Origin: Verrucomicrobiia bacterium
GTDB lineage: Bacteria > Verrucomicrobiota > Verrucomicrobiia > Verrucomicrobiales > DEV007
Direction: 5' to 3'
Assembly: GCA_030430255.1 (NCBI GenBank)
Contig: JAUIGD010000010.1
Location: 1-40,454, forward strand
DNA: 40,454 nucleotides
Made by a program: the position numbers and the translations under genes. Below the pieces are notes generated by a model. That model was not told the origin of the DNA and ran no database searches. It saw nothing but the letters and a program-made list of their open reading frames with translations. Numbering within the stretch: the stretch's first letter is position 1; each line of letters begins with the position of its first letter. Below are positions 1-8,104 of this stretch, piece by piece.

Positions 1-1129
1 TGCGGCGAACTTCGCTTTCTTCTTCTTCGTCGGTTTCGTCTTCGATCTCGCCGACGATTTCTTCGAGAATATCTTCGAGCGTGATCAGACCACTGACGCT
101 GCCGTACTCATCTACGGTGATGGCCATGTGATAGCGCTGCTCGCGGAACTCCCGCAGCAAAACGCCCAATCGTTTGCTCTCCGGAATAATAGTGGCGGGA
201 CGCATGATGGCCTGCAGATCCATACTGGAAATGCCAGAGGTGACCAGGGCGAGCAGGTCTTTGACGTGGATGAGACCGCACGCCCGGTCGAGGTGCCCAT
301 CGACCAAGGGGAAACGCGTGAACTGCGAAGCCAGCACCCGCTCGACGTTGGCCTCGAAGGACTCGTTGATGTCGAGGCACACCACGTCGTTCCGCGCCGT
401 CATCACGTCGCGCACCGCGAGGTCATTGAGCTCCAAGGCGTTGATCAGGATGTCGCGCTCCGTCTCGGTGACCTCGGAGACCTTCTCGCTCTCCTCCACC
501 AACAGCGCCAGCTCGTCGGCGGTGTGCGTGAGCTCGTGCTCGCTGACCGGGTCGACCCTGAAGATGATCCTGAGCATGGCGTTGGACGCCCAGTTCAGGA
601 ACCGGATGGGCAGTTGGAACAGAGAGAAGAACCAGTGGAGCGGCCGCGCCGAGAAGAGCGTGGTGCCGATCGGCCGGCGGATCGCCAGGGTCTTGGGCAC
701 CTGCTCGCCGAGGGTGATGTGGAAGAAGGTCAGCCCGGAGATGGCGATCGCCCAGGAGATCGCGTGCACCCAGTACTCGCTCACGTCGATGCCCACCATC
801 GGCAGCGCCGGCGCGATCAAGGCCGCGATCCACTTCTCGCCGAGCGCACCGAGCACGAGGCTGGCGACCGTGATCCCGAACTGGCACGCGGAGAGGTAGG
901 CGTTGAGGTGCCCGAGCATGCGCTTCCCCAACTCCGCCGCCCCGCTGCCCGCCGACGCCCGATCTTCGAGCTGTCCCTCGCGGATCTTCACCAGCGCGAA
1001 CTCCGCCGCCACGAAGAACCCGTTGAGCACCACGAAGACGCCGATCACGAAGAGCTGGAACAGCACATCGCCCAGCGGCGGCCACGCATTCACGTCGGCG
1101 GCGAGGATCGGGACAAAGGGCGCACTCAC
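1..1129 (-). CDS. CNNM/CorC-family (HlyC/CorC) membrane protein with CBS domains, 3' end cut by window edge
   Basis: Translating the minus strand from GTG at 1129 gives 376 codons with no stop before base 1, so the C-terminus lies outside the window. The N-terminal ~190 residues are a DUF21/CNNM transmembrane domain, with hydrophobic segments such as LFVIGVFVVLNGFFVAAEF, the family-typical L-N-A-Y-L-S-A-C-Q-F-G-I-T stretch and G-E-Q-V-P-K-T. A CBS pair follows, with V-R-D-V-M-T-A-R-N-D-V-V, then V-D-E-Y-G-S-V-S-G-L-I-T-L-E-D-I-L-E-E-I-V-G-E-I. The CorC/HlyC C-terminal domain would come next. The family is linked to magnesium/cobalt export and ion homeostasis; the substrate here is inferred. 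No ATG fits the N-terminus. GTG 1129 starts 7 nt after the preceding stop, suggesting co-transcription with the FmdB-type gene; a later GTG (AAT-GCG-TGG follows) is an alternative. Confidence 0.9.
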   Translation of the reverse strand, partial: MSAPFVPILAADVNAWPPLGDVLFQLFVIGVFVVLNGFFVAAEFALVKIREGQLEDRASAGSGAAELGKRMLGHLNAYLSACQFGITVASLVLGALGEKWIAALIAPALPMVGIDVSEYWVHAISWAIAISGLTFFHITLGEQVPKTLAIRRPIGTTLFSARPLHWFFSLFQLPIRFLNWASNAMLRIIFRVDPVSEHELTHTADELALLVEESEKVSEVTETERDILINALELNDLAVRDVMTARNDVVCLDINESFEANVERVLASQFTRFPLVDGHLDRACGLIHVKDLLALVTSGISSMDLQAIMRPATIIPESKRLGVLLREFREQRYHMAITVDEYGSVSGLITLEDILEEIVGEIEDETDEEEESEVRR

Positions 1130-1135
1130 CGTCGG

Positions 1136-1387
1136 TCAGAGCTTCTCATAGGTGCCCTCGTCGCGCTTCTCCAGCACGGTGAAACCCGCCTTCTTGGCGT
1201 CGCTGACGCTGAGGGGCTTGGTGATCTTGGGCGTGTTGATCGAGGAGATCAACTTGACCACCGGCTTCTTGCAGAGCGGGCAACACTCCAGCGGCGGCCG
1301 ATCGACCGGGCGGCGCAGCTCGAAACCTTGGGAACAGATCCTACACCCCTCTTCGGGGTCTTCGGCGATGTACTCGTAAATCGGCAT
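1136..1387 (-). CDS. FmdB-family small zinc-ribbon protein
   Basis: This encodes 83 residues beginning M-P-I-Y-E-Y, the hallmark N-terminus of FmdB/CxxC_CxxC_SSSS regulatory-type proteins. Two C-x-x-C pairs (C-R-I-C, then C-P-L-C after ~20 residues) make a zinc ribbon. The tail K-K-A-G-F-T-V-L-E-K-R-D-E-G-T-Y-E-K is also family-typical. I chose ATG 1387 over an upstream in-frame start at 1402 because the family begins exactly at M-P-x-Y-x-Y. Members are annotated as putative regulators with little experimental support. The gene lies 6 nt upstream of the CNNM/CorC gene and 130 bp downstream of rpsN. Confidence 0.85.
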   Translation of the reverse strand: MPIYEYIAEDPEEGCRICSQGFELRRPVDRPPLECCPLCKKPVVKLISSINTPKITKPLSVSDAKKAGFTVLEKRDEGTYEKL

Positions 1388-1484
1388 CGTGCTGCGGCGC
1401 ATGGCCGCGGCGGATCGTCAATGCGTTGGATTCGGTTCGCCGGAGGGTGGTCTAGGGGAAGACGGATGGGCCGGGGTCGCCGAA

Positions 1485-1508
1485 CGCGCACGTGCGATCA
1501 CGCGCGCG
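1485..1508 (-). terminator. Strong hairpin downstream of rpsN
   Basis: CGCGCACGTG (1485-1494) and CACGCGCGCG (1499-1508) pair at 9 of 10 positions around the loop CGAT. The hairpin begins about 10 nt past the rpsN stop. There is no U-rich tail, so it may stabilise the 3' end or terminate weakly rather than act as a classical intrinsic terminator. Confidence 0.4.
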
Positions 1509-1517
1509 GATCCCGGC

Positions 1518-1787
1518 TCACCAACTCGATTTGGTCACACCCGGAATCTGGCCACTCGAAGCCAGCTCGCGGAACGCGATCCGGGACATTTTGAATCGGC
1601 GCAGGTAGCCGTGGCGGCGCCCGGTCACCTCACAACGGTTGACGGTGCGCGTCGGGCTCGCGTTGCGGGGGAGCTGCTGCAAGCCAACATAGTCACCATT
1701 CGCCTTGAGCTCAGCACGCTTTTTGGCGTACTTGTCGGCGATGCGTTGCTTCTTCTTGTTGCGCTGAACCCAGCTCTTCTTAGCCAT
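1518..1787 (-). CDS. rpsN: 30S ribosomal protein S14, short zinc-free form
   Basis: This is an 89-residue protein starting M-A-K-K-S-W, with the S14 signature L-P-R-N-A-S-P-T-R, then [12 protein letters not shown] and the terminal [10 protein letters not shown]14 binds 16S rRNA in the head of the small subunit. Only one cysteine is present where zinc-binding S14 has two C-x-x-C pairs, so this is a zinc-independent (C-minus) version of the 89-residue type. It is not in a ribosomal operon here: neighbours are a zinc-ribbon gene downstream and an unrelated divergent operon. That position can mean a stand-alone or paralogous copy, but I cannot see whether a second S14 exists. Confidence 0.95.
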   Translation of the reverse strand: MAKKSWVQRNKKKQRIADKYAKKRAELKANGDYVGLQQLPRNASPTRTVNRCEVTGRRHGYLRRFKMSRIAFRELASSGQIPGVTKSSW

Positions 1788-2105
1788 AGGAGCCGGGAGT
1801 TATAGTCGATTTCCCGGTCGATGCAAGGGCGAAGTGCAGCGCCCACGCGATTCCCCCTACGCAATCCGCGGCGACGCCCTCCCGCTCGCATCCGCGTCCG
1901 GCGCGTCGCGGGAAGTGACCTCGCCGAGGACGAGGCCACGGAGCGACGGATCGTTCGCACATGGCGACCGTCGCCTCTCCCTAATTATCTATGGTTTCTC
2001 CGAGAGGTATGAAAATCTTCCAGTCGAACGCACTCCGGTATAGCAATTGCTACGTTTCTGATCAAAGTCCGCGCGCCCCTGATCGGGCACCGACCTCCTG
2101 ACCGA
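1788..2105. promoter_or_regulatory. Divergent intergenic region with a 12-bp perfect palindrome
   Basis: The 318-bp gap between divergent rpsN and the transglutaminase operon holds no gene I can support. It is more AT-rich in its middle (about 1980-2065) than the coding DNA on either side. TAGCAATTGCTA at 2041-2052 is a perfect palindrome about 55 bp upstream of the operon start codon. It is overlapped on its left by TATAGC (2039-2044), a weak -10-like hexamer with TTCCAG 15 nt upstream. A repressor or activator site controlling the operon is plausible but unproven. Confidence 0.35.
1799..1826 (-). promoter_or_regulatory. rpsN: Possible sigma-70 promoter for rpsN
   Basis: On the minus strand TTGCAT (1826-1821) and TATAAC (1804-1799) are separated by 16 nt. 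The -10 box matches consensus at 5 of 6 positions and lies only 11 nt before the ATG. A start about 7 nt past it would give a leader of roughly five bases with no Shine-Dalgarno, i.e. an almost leaderless message. This rests on pattern matching only. Confidence 0.4.
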
Positions 2106-5100
2106 ATGGCCACCCACTGCGCCCTCCACCACCGCACCTCGTACTCCTACCCCAAACCGGTCGCCCTCGGGCCGCAGGTGGTGCGCCTGCGCCCTGCGCC
2201 GCACTGCCGGACACCGGTGCTCTCCTACTCGCTGAAGGTCTCGCCGAAGCCACACTTCTTAAACTGGCAGCAAGACCCGCAAGGCAACTTCATCGCCCGC
2301 ATCGTCTTCCCCGATCCGGTCAAGCACTTCGAGATCGATGTCGACCTGGTGGCGGACATGGCGCCGATCAACCCCTTCGACTTCTTCCTCGAGGAGGACG
2401 CATCGACGGTGCCCTTCAGCTACGACGAGAGCCTGACCCAGGAACTCGCCCCGTTCCGCCGCACCGCGGGCCCGATGCTGGAGGGCGAGATGCTGGCGCT
2501 GCTGCGCGCCTGCACCCCCGTCGAAGGCGAGGAGACCAACAGCTACCTGGTGCGCGTCAACCAGCTGCTGGAGAAACGCATCGGCTACACCGTGCGCATG
2601 GAACCGGGCGTGCAGACGCCGGAGGAGACGCTGGCGCTGGGCACCGGCTCGTGCCGCGACACCTCCTGGTTGCTCGTGCAGCTGCTGCGGAGGCTGGGCT
2701 TCGCGGCGCGCTTTGTCTCCGGGTATCTCATCCAGTTGGAACCGGACCAGAAGCCGCTCGACGGCCCGGCCGGCGCCGAGTCGGACTTCACCGACCTCCA
2801 CGCTTGGGCGGAAGTCTACCTGCCCGGCGCCGGCTGGGTGGGCATGGACCCGACCTCGGGCCTGATGGCCGGCGAGGGCCACATCCCGCTCGCGGCCACC
2901 CCGGGCCCCGGTTCGGCGGCGCCCGTCTCCGGCACCGTCGCCGAACAGGTCGAGACCGAGTTCGACTTCGAGATGCGGCTCGAACGCGTGGTCGAGACCG
3001 CCCGCGTCACGAAACCGTACACCGCGGCACAGTGGGCGGCGATCGACGCGCTCGGCGACGCGGTCGAGAACCGGCTGCGCGCGGGCGGCGTGCGCCTGAC
3101 GATGGGCGGCGAACCGACCTTCGTCTCCGCCGAGGACATGGAGGGAGAGGAGTGGGAGACCGCGGCGATGGGCCCGACCAAACGCGGCTTCGGCGACGCC
3201 CTGCTCCGCCGCATGCGCGACCGCTTCGCCCCGGGCGCCTTCCTCCACCACGGGCAGGGCAAATGGTACCCCGGTGAGCAGTTGCCGCGCTGGGCTTTCA
3301 GCGCCCACTGGCGCCGCGACGGCATCCCCGTCTGGTCCGACCCGGCGCTCTTCGCCGACGACGGCCGGGACTACGGCCACACCACCACCGAGGGCGGCGA
3401 GTTCGCCCGCCGCCTCGCCGGGAAGCTCGGCGTCCCGGACGACGGCATCCTGCCCGCCTTCGAAGACGCTTGGTACTACCTGTGGCGCGAGCGGCGACTG
3501 CCCACCAACGTCGATCCCCACGACAGCAAGCTGGAGGACGAGATCGAGCGCGCCCGGCTGGCGCGCGTGTTCGAGCAGGGGCTCGACGCCGAGGTCGGGC
3601 ACCTGTTGCCGCTCGGCCGTTCCGCCGACGGCACCGCTTGGGAGTCGGGGCAGTGGTTCCTGCGGCCGGAGCGGCTCTACCTGATGCCCGGCGACTCGCC
3701 GATGGGGTTCCGCTTGCCCCTCGACAGCCTGCCGTACGACCCCGATCACGACGGCGTGCTCGCGGGCGCCCCGGACGACCCCACCGCGACGCGGCCGGCG
3801 CTGCCCCCGGGCCGCTTGCGCAGCGGCTGGCAAGACCCCGCCAACGGCCAGTTCCACGTCTACCGGTCGGGGCTCCCCGTCCGCCACCAACCCCGCTCCG
3901 GCGGTGGGGCCGCCGAGGGGACCAGCGCCGCCGCAGCGGCGCCGGATCGAGCCCCCGGCTTCGCCCGCACCGCGCTCTGCGTCGAGCCCCGCGGCGGGGC
4001 GCTGCACGTCTTCATGCCGCCGCTGCGAATGATCGAGGACTACCTCGAGCTGGTCACCGCCATCGAGGACACCGCCGCCGAGATGGCCACGCCGGTCGTC
4101 CTGGAGGGCTACTCGCCGCCGCACGACCCGCGCATGAACTCCTTCAGCGTCACGCCGGACCCCGGGGTCATCGAGGTCAACATCCACCCGTCCCACAACT
4201 GGCGGGAACTCAAGGAGACCACCCGCGGCCTCTACGAAGAGGCACGCCAGACCCGGCTCAGCGCCGAGAAGTTCCGCGTCGACGGCACCCACACCGGGAC
4301 CGGCGGCGGGAACCACGTGGTGGTGGGTGGCGCGCGGCCGCTGGACAGCCCCTTCCTGCGCCGCCCGGACCTGCTGCGCAGCCTGGTCGCCTACTGGCAC
4401 AACCACCCCTCGCTGTCCTACCTCTTCTCGGGCAGCTTCATCGGCCCGACCAGCCAGTCGCCGCGCGTCGACGAGGCGCGCGCCGACGCCGCCTACGAGC
4501 TGGAGGTGGCCTTCAGCCAGCTGCCGACCGCCGACCGGGCCGACGCCTCCCCGCCCTGGCTCGCCGACCGCGTCTTGCGCAACCTGCTCGTCGACCTGAC
4601 CGGCAACACCCACCGCGCGGAGTTTTGCATGGACAAGCTCTACTCGCCCGACGGCGCCACCGGCCGGCTCGGCCTGCTGGAGTTGCGCGGGTTCGAGATG
4701 CCGCCGCACGCGGAGATGAGCCTCGCCCAGCAGCTGCTCGTGCGCTCGATGATCGCCCGCTTCTGGGAGCGCCCCTACGAGGCCGACCTGGTGCGCTGGG
4801 GCACCGGCCTCCACGACCGCTTCATGCTGCCGCACTTCGTCTGGGACGACTTCGTCGATGTCTGCGCCGACATGCGGCGCGCCGCGTTCGACTTCGACGC
4901 CGCCTGGTTCGAACCCCACTTCGAATTCCGCTTCCCGCAGCTGGGCGAGATCTCGCCCGGCGGCGCCTGGCTCGAACTGCGCCACGCCATCGAGCCCTGG
5001 AACGTGCTGGGCGAAGAGCAGACCAACGTCGGCACCGCGCGCTACGTCGACTCCTCGGTGGAGCGGGTCCAGATCCACTGCCGCGGGCTCACCGAATCCC

Positions 5101-5486
5101 GCCACGCGGTCAGCTGCAACGGCCGCCTCGTGCCGCTCCACCCGACCGGGACACCGGGCGAGTTCGTCGCCGGGGTGCGCTACCGCGCCTGGGCTCCCCC
5201 TTCCGCGCTGCACCCGACGATCCCGGTCCATTCGCCGCTGACCTTCGACCTCCTCGACACGCGGAACGAGCGCTCGGTGGGCGGATGCCAATCCCACGTC
5301 AGCGACCCCGGCGGACGCGCTCACGAAGACTACCCCGTGAACGCCTACGCCGCCGAGAGCCGCCGCCGCACGCGCTTCGTGAGCTTCGGCCACACGCCGG
5401 GCAAGCTGGTGCCGCCGACCGAGATCCGCTCGAAGCAATTTCCGCTAACGCTGGACCTGCAGTCGCCGGTAAGGTTCGGCGAGTGA
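2106..5486 (+). CDS. Transglutaminase-like protein fused to DUF2126 putative amidoligase
   Basis: This is a 1126-residue protein. Residues ~1-110 match the bacterial transglutaminase-like N-terminal domain (H-R-T-S-Y-S-Y, L-R-P-A-P). The transglutaminase core has a full Cys-His-Asp triad: C183 in G-S-C-R-D, H232 in L-H-A-W-A-E-V-Y and D248 in G-M-D-P-T-S-G. From ~300 to the end it is DUF2126 (COG4196), including the motifs M-G-G-E-P-T-F-V, G-G-N-H-V-V-V-G and H-P-S-H-N-W-R-E-L. Pfam describes DUF2126 as a putative amidoligase. The order transglutaminase then DUF2126 is the known architecture, so the fusion is not an artefact. It is the first gene of a three-gene operon, its stop overlapping the next start (GTGA). 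It has no signal peptide and is probably cytoplasmic. The likely role is making or cleaving amide/isopeptide bonds on an unknown substrate. Confidence 0.9.
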   Translation: MATHCALHHRTSYSYPKPVALGPQVVRLRPAPHCRTPVLSYSLKVSPKPHFLNWQQDPQGNFIARIVFPDPVKHFEIDVDLVADMAPINPFDFFLEEDASTVPFSYDESLTQELAPFRRTAGPMLEGEMLALLRACTPVEGEETNSYLVRVNQLLEKRIGYTVRMEPGVQTPEETLALGTGSCRDTSWLLVQLLRRLGFAARFVSGYLIQLEPDQKPLDGPAGAESDFTDLHAWAEVYLPGAGWVGMDPTSGLMAGEGHIPLAATPGPGSAAPVSGTVAEQVETEFDFEMRLERVVETARVTKPYTAAQWAAIDALGDAVENRLRAGGVRLTMGGEPTFVSAEDMEGEEWETAAMGPTKRGFGDALLRRMRDRFAPGAFLHHGQGKWYPGEQLPRWAFSAHWRRDGIPVWSDPALFADDGRDYGHTTTEGGEFARRLAGKLGVPDDGILPAFEDAWYYLWRERRLPTNVDPHDSKLEDEIERARLARVFEQGLDAEVGHLLPLGRSADGTAWESGQWFLRPERLYLMPGDSPMGFRLPLDSLPYDPDHDGVLAGAPDDPTATRPALPPGRLRSGWQDPANGQFHVYRSGLPVRHQPRSGGGAAEGTSAAAAAPDRAPGFARTALCVEPRGGALHVFMPPLRMIEDYLELVTAIEDTAAEMATPVVLEGYSPPHDPRMNSFSVTPDPGVIEVNIHPSHNWRELKETTRGLYEEARQTRLSAEKFRVDGTHTGTGGGNHVVVGGARPLDSPFLRRPDLLRSLVAYWHNHPSLSYLFSGSFIGPTSQSPRVDEARADAAYELEVAFSQLPTADRADASPPWLADRVLRNLLVDLTGNTHRAEFCMDKLYSPDGATGRLGLLELRGFEMPPHAEMSLAQQLLVRSMIARFWERPYEADLVRWGTGLHDRFMLPHFVWDDFVDVCADMRRAAFDFDAAWFEPHFEFRFPQLGEISPGGAWLELRHAIEPWNVLGEEQTNVGTARYVDSSVERVQIHCRGLTESRHAVSCNGRLVPLHPTGTPGEFVAGVRYRAWAPPSALHPTIPVHSPLTFDLLDTRNERSVGGCQSHVSDPGGRAHEDYPVNAYAAESRRRTRFVSFGHTPGKLVPPTEIRSKQFPLTLDLQSPVRFGE

Positions 5487-8104
5487 ACCCGTCTCAGCCC
5501 CCATCCCCCACCCTCCCGTCCCCGCCCGCCCCCAGCGGAGACCTCGCCCGGCTGCCGCGCTGGCTGCGCGACTACACGGGCTCGCCGGGCCGTTTCGATG
5601 AGATGCTCGGCGCCGACGGCCGGGCGCGCGCGCCGTGGGGACGCTTCCTCGAGCTGTTGGCCAAGCAACCACAGAAGGACTTCGAGGAACGTTGGGCGGA
5701 GGCGCGCGAGCTGATCCATGAGAACGGCGTCACCTACAACATCCACGGCGACCCCGACGGCTACGAGCGCCCCTGGCAGCTCGACCCCGTGCCGCTGGTG
5801 CTCTCGGAGCAGGACTGGGGCTTCCTCACCGACGCCCTCGCCCAGCGCGCGACGCTGTTCGAAGCCCTGCTCGCCGACCTCTATGGGGAGCGGCAGCTGC
5901 TCGCCGACGGCGCCGTGCCACCGGAGTTGATCTTCAACAACGAACGCTTCCTCCGCCCCTGTGTCGGCCTCCCGGCCTGGCAGAACAGCGCCCTGCCCTT
6001 CTACGCCGCCGACGTCGTCCGCGCGCCGAACGGTCGCTGGTGGGTCGTCTCGGACCGCACCCAGGCCCCCTCCGGCATGGGCTACGCATTGGAGAACCGC
6101 GTCGTCCTCGCCCGCATGATCCCGGAGGTCGCCCGCGGCGGCGGCCTGGTGCGCGTGGCGGGCTTCTTCGACACGCTGCGCGAAACCTTGGCCGCCGCCG
6201 CCGCGCCCGCCGCCGGCGACCACCCGCACATCGTCCTGCTCACCCCGGGCCCCCACAACGAGTCCTACTTCGAGCATGCCTTCCTCGCCCGCTACCTCGG
6301 CATCACGCTCGCGGAGGGCGAGGACCTGACCGTGCGCGACGACCGCGTGTTCCTGAAGACGCTCGACGGGCTGCGCCAGGTCGATGTCGTCTGGCGGCGG
6401 GTCGACGAGAGCTACATCGATCCGCTCGAACTGCGCAGCGAGTCCCAGCTCGGTGTCTCGGGGATCATCCAGGCCATGCGCGCCGGCAACGTCGCCCTGC
6501 TCAACCCGCCCGGCAGCGGTCTCGCCGAAGCACCCGCGCTGCTCGCGTTCCTGCCGGGCCTGGCCCAGAGCATGCTCGGCGAGGAATTGAAGATCCCCTC
6601 CGTCGCCACCTGGTGGTGCGGCCAAGACGGACCGCGCGCGACGGCTCTGGCAAAGCTCGACCGCCTGGTGATCAAACACGCCTTCCACAAGGGCGCGCCC
6701 GTCCTCTTCGGCAGCGTCACCGGCGAGCCCGCACTGACCGCGCTCGCCGAGGACATCGGCGAAGACCCGGGCAGCTACGTCGCCCAAGAGGAGATCCCCT
6801 ACTCGACGGCGCCGACCTGGGGCGACCGCGGCCTCGAGCCCCGCCAGGTCGTCCTGCGCGTGTTCCTCATCAAGACCGCCGGCGGCTATGTGGCCATGCC
6901 CGGCGGCCTGACCCGCGTGGCCGGTGCGCCCGGCAGCCATCCGGGCATCTCGATGCAGCGCGGCAGCGGCAGCAAGGACACCTGGGTGCTCGCCGAAAGC
7001 GCGACCGGCAGCCACCAGTCGGCCCTCGAACAACGGTTCCCGGTGGAGATCCGGCGCCACGACGGCCAGTTCTCCAGCCGCGTGGCGGACAACCTCTACT
7101 GGATCGGCCGCGTCGCCGAGCGCTCGGAGTTCACCGCCCGGCTGCTGCGCGGCATCGTCGCGCGGGTCGCCGGCGAGGGCGGCTTCACCGCGCTCGCCGA
7201 CGTGGCGCCCGCCTGGGACCTGCTGGTGGCGAACCAACAGCTGGAGGCGAAACCCTCCGGCTCGGGCCCGGCCGCCGGCGGCATCGCCCCGCTGGAGAAG
7301 GCGCTGGCGGAGGCGGTCTTCGCCCCGGGGCGCCCGGGTTCGCTGCGCGGCCTGAACACCCAGTTGCTCCGGCTCGGCCAGACCTCCCGCGACTCGCTTT
7401 CGCACGACACCTGGCGGGTGGTGTCGCAGCTGGGCGAACGGCTCGAGCGCGGCGCCCGGCCGCGCCGGCTCGCCGACAGCGTACACGTGCTCGACGACCT
7501 CGTGAACATGCACGCGGCCCTCAGCGGGCTGGCCCAGGAAAATTTCACCCGCACGCCGGCCTGGTCGTTCCTCGACCTCGGGCGCCGCCTCGAGCGCGCG
7601 ACCTATGCCGCCGAACTCATGCTCGAACTGCTGCGGTCCCCGGAGGGCGAACGCCGCGCCACCCTGGAGGCGCTGCTCGACATCTCCGACAGCTCGATCA
7701 CCTACCGGCAGCGATATTACTCCGAGCCACGGATCCTGCCCGTCCTCGACACCTTGCTCCTCGATCCCGCCAACCCGCGCTCGCTGGCCTTTCAGGTCGC
7801 CGGCATCGAGTCCCACCTCGCCTCGCTCCCGGTCGAGGCGCGCCAGCCGCACTCGACCCCGGCGCGCGCCCTCGCCGAAGCTGCGCTGAGCACCCTCCAC
7901 CGCTGCGACCTCGCCGCCCGCGACCCCGACCAGCAGCGCGAGCGCCTCGCCGCCACCGAGGGGATGCTGGAGGCGATGGCGCACGATTTGAACACCATCT
8001 CAGGCGACCTCACCGGACAGTACTTCTCGCTCCTGCGCCCGGAGCAGATGTCGACCGAGTCGGCCGCCACCCGCCCCACCCGCCTCGCCCGCCCCGCCCG
8101 ATGA
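5483..8104 (+). CDS. Circularly permuted ATP-grasp protein fused to alpha-E domain
   Basis: This encodes 873 residues. The frame is open far upstream, but GTG 5483 is the sensible start: it overlaps the previous stop as GTGA and precedes the family N-terminus (L-P-R-W-L-R-D-Y). Residues ~60-520 are a circularly permuted ATP-grasp (COG2308-like: N-G-V-T-Y-N-I-H-G-D, E-Q-D-W-G, L-T-P-G-P-H-N-E-S-Y-F-E, G-G-L-T-R-V). Residues ~534-850 are the all-helical alpha-E domain (COG2307), starting V-A-D-N-L-Y-W-I-G-R-V-A-E-R. These are often two adjacent genes; here they are one chain. ATP-grasp enzymes of this type are predicted to form amide bonds by activating carboxylates. The gene stops in ATGA with the next gene, which implies coupled translation and a shared complex or pathway. 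Confidence 0.9.
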   Translation: MNPSQPPSPTLPSPPAPSGDLARLPRWLRDYTGSPGRFDEMLGADGRARAPWGRFLELLAKQPQKDFEERWAEARELIHENGVTYNIHGDPDGYERPWQLDPVPLVLSEQDWGFLTDALAQRATLFEALLADLYGERQLLADGAVPPELIFNNERFLRPCVGLPAWQNSALPFYAADVVRAPNGRWWVVSDRTQAPSGMGYALENRVVLARMIPEVARGGGLVRVAGFFDTLRETLAAAAAPAAGDHPHIVLLTPGPHNESYFEHAFLARYLGITLAEGEDLTVRDDRVFLKTLDGLRQVDVVWRRVDESYIDPLELRSESQLGVSGIIQAMRAGNVALLNPPGSGLAEAPALLAFLPGLAQSMLGEELKIPSVATWWCGQDGPRATALAKLDRLVIKHAFHKGAPVLFGSVTGEPALTALAEDIGEDPGSYVAQEEIPYSTAPTWGDRGLEPRQVVLRVFLIKTAGGYVAMPGGLTRVAGAPGSHPGISMQRGSGSKDTWVLAESATGSHQSALEQRFPVEIRRHDGQFSSRVADNLYWIGRVAERSEFTARLLRGIVARVAGEGGFTALADVAPAWDLLVANQQLEAKPSGSGPAAGGIAPLEKALAEAVFAPGRPGSLRGLNTQLLRLGQTSRDSLSHDTWRVVSQLGERLERGARPRRLADSVHVLDDLVNMHAALSGLAQENFTRTPAWSFLDLGRRLERATYAAELMLELLRSPEGERRATLEALLDISDSSITYRQRYYSEPRILPVLDTLLLDPANPRSLAFQVAGIESHLASLPVEARQPHSTPARALAEAALSTLHRCDLAARDPDQQRERLAATEGMLEAMAHDLNTISGDLTGQYFSLLRPEQMSTESAATRPTRLARPAR

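Noticed and set aside
2259-5438. Very long open frames on the minus strand (for example opposite the transglutaminase-DUF2126 gene, and 5345-7984, 11308-13803, 14710-17445, 18785-21949)
   Set aside because: They are antisense shadows caused by high GC with few stop codons. The opposite strand encodes recognisable protein families, and the shadow translations are low-complexity R/A/G/E-rich sequence.
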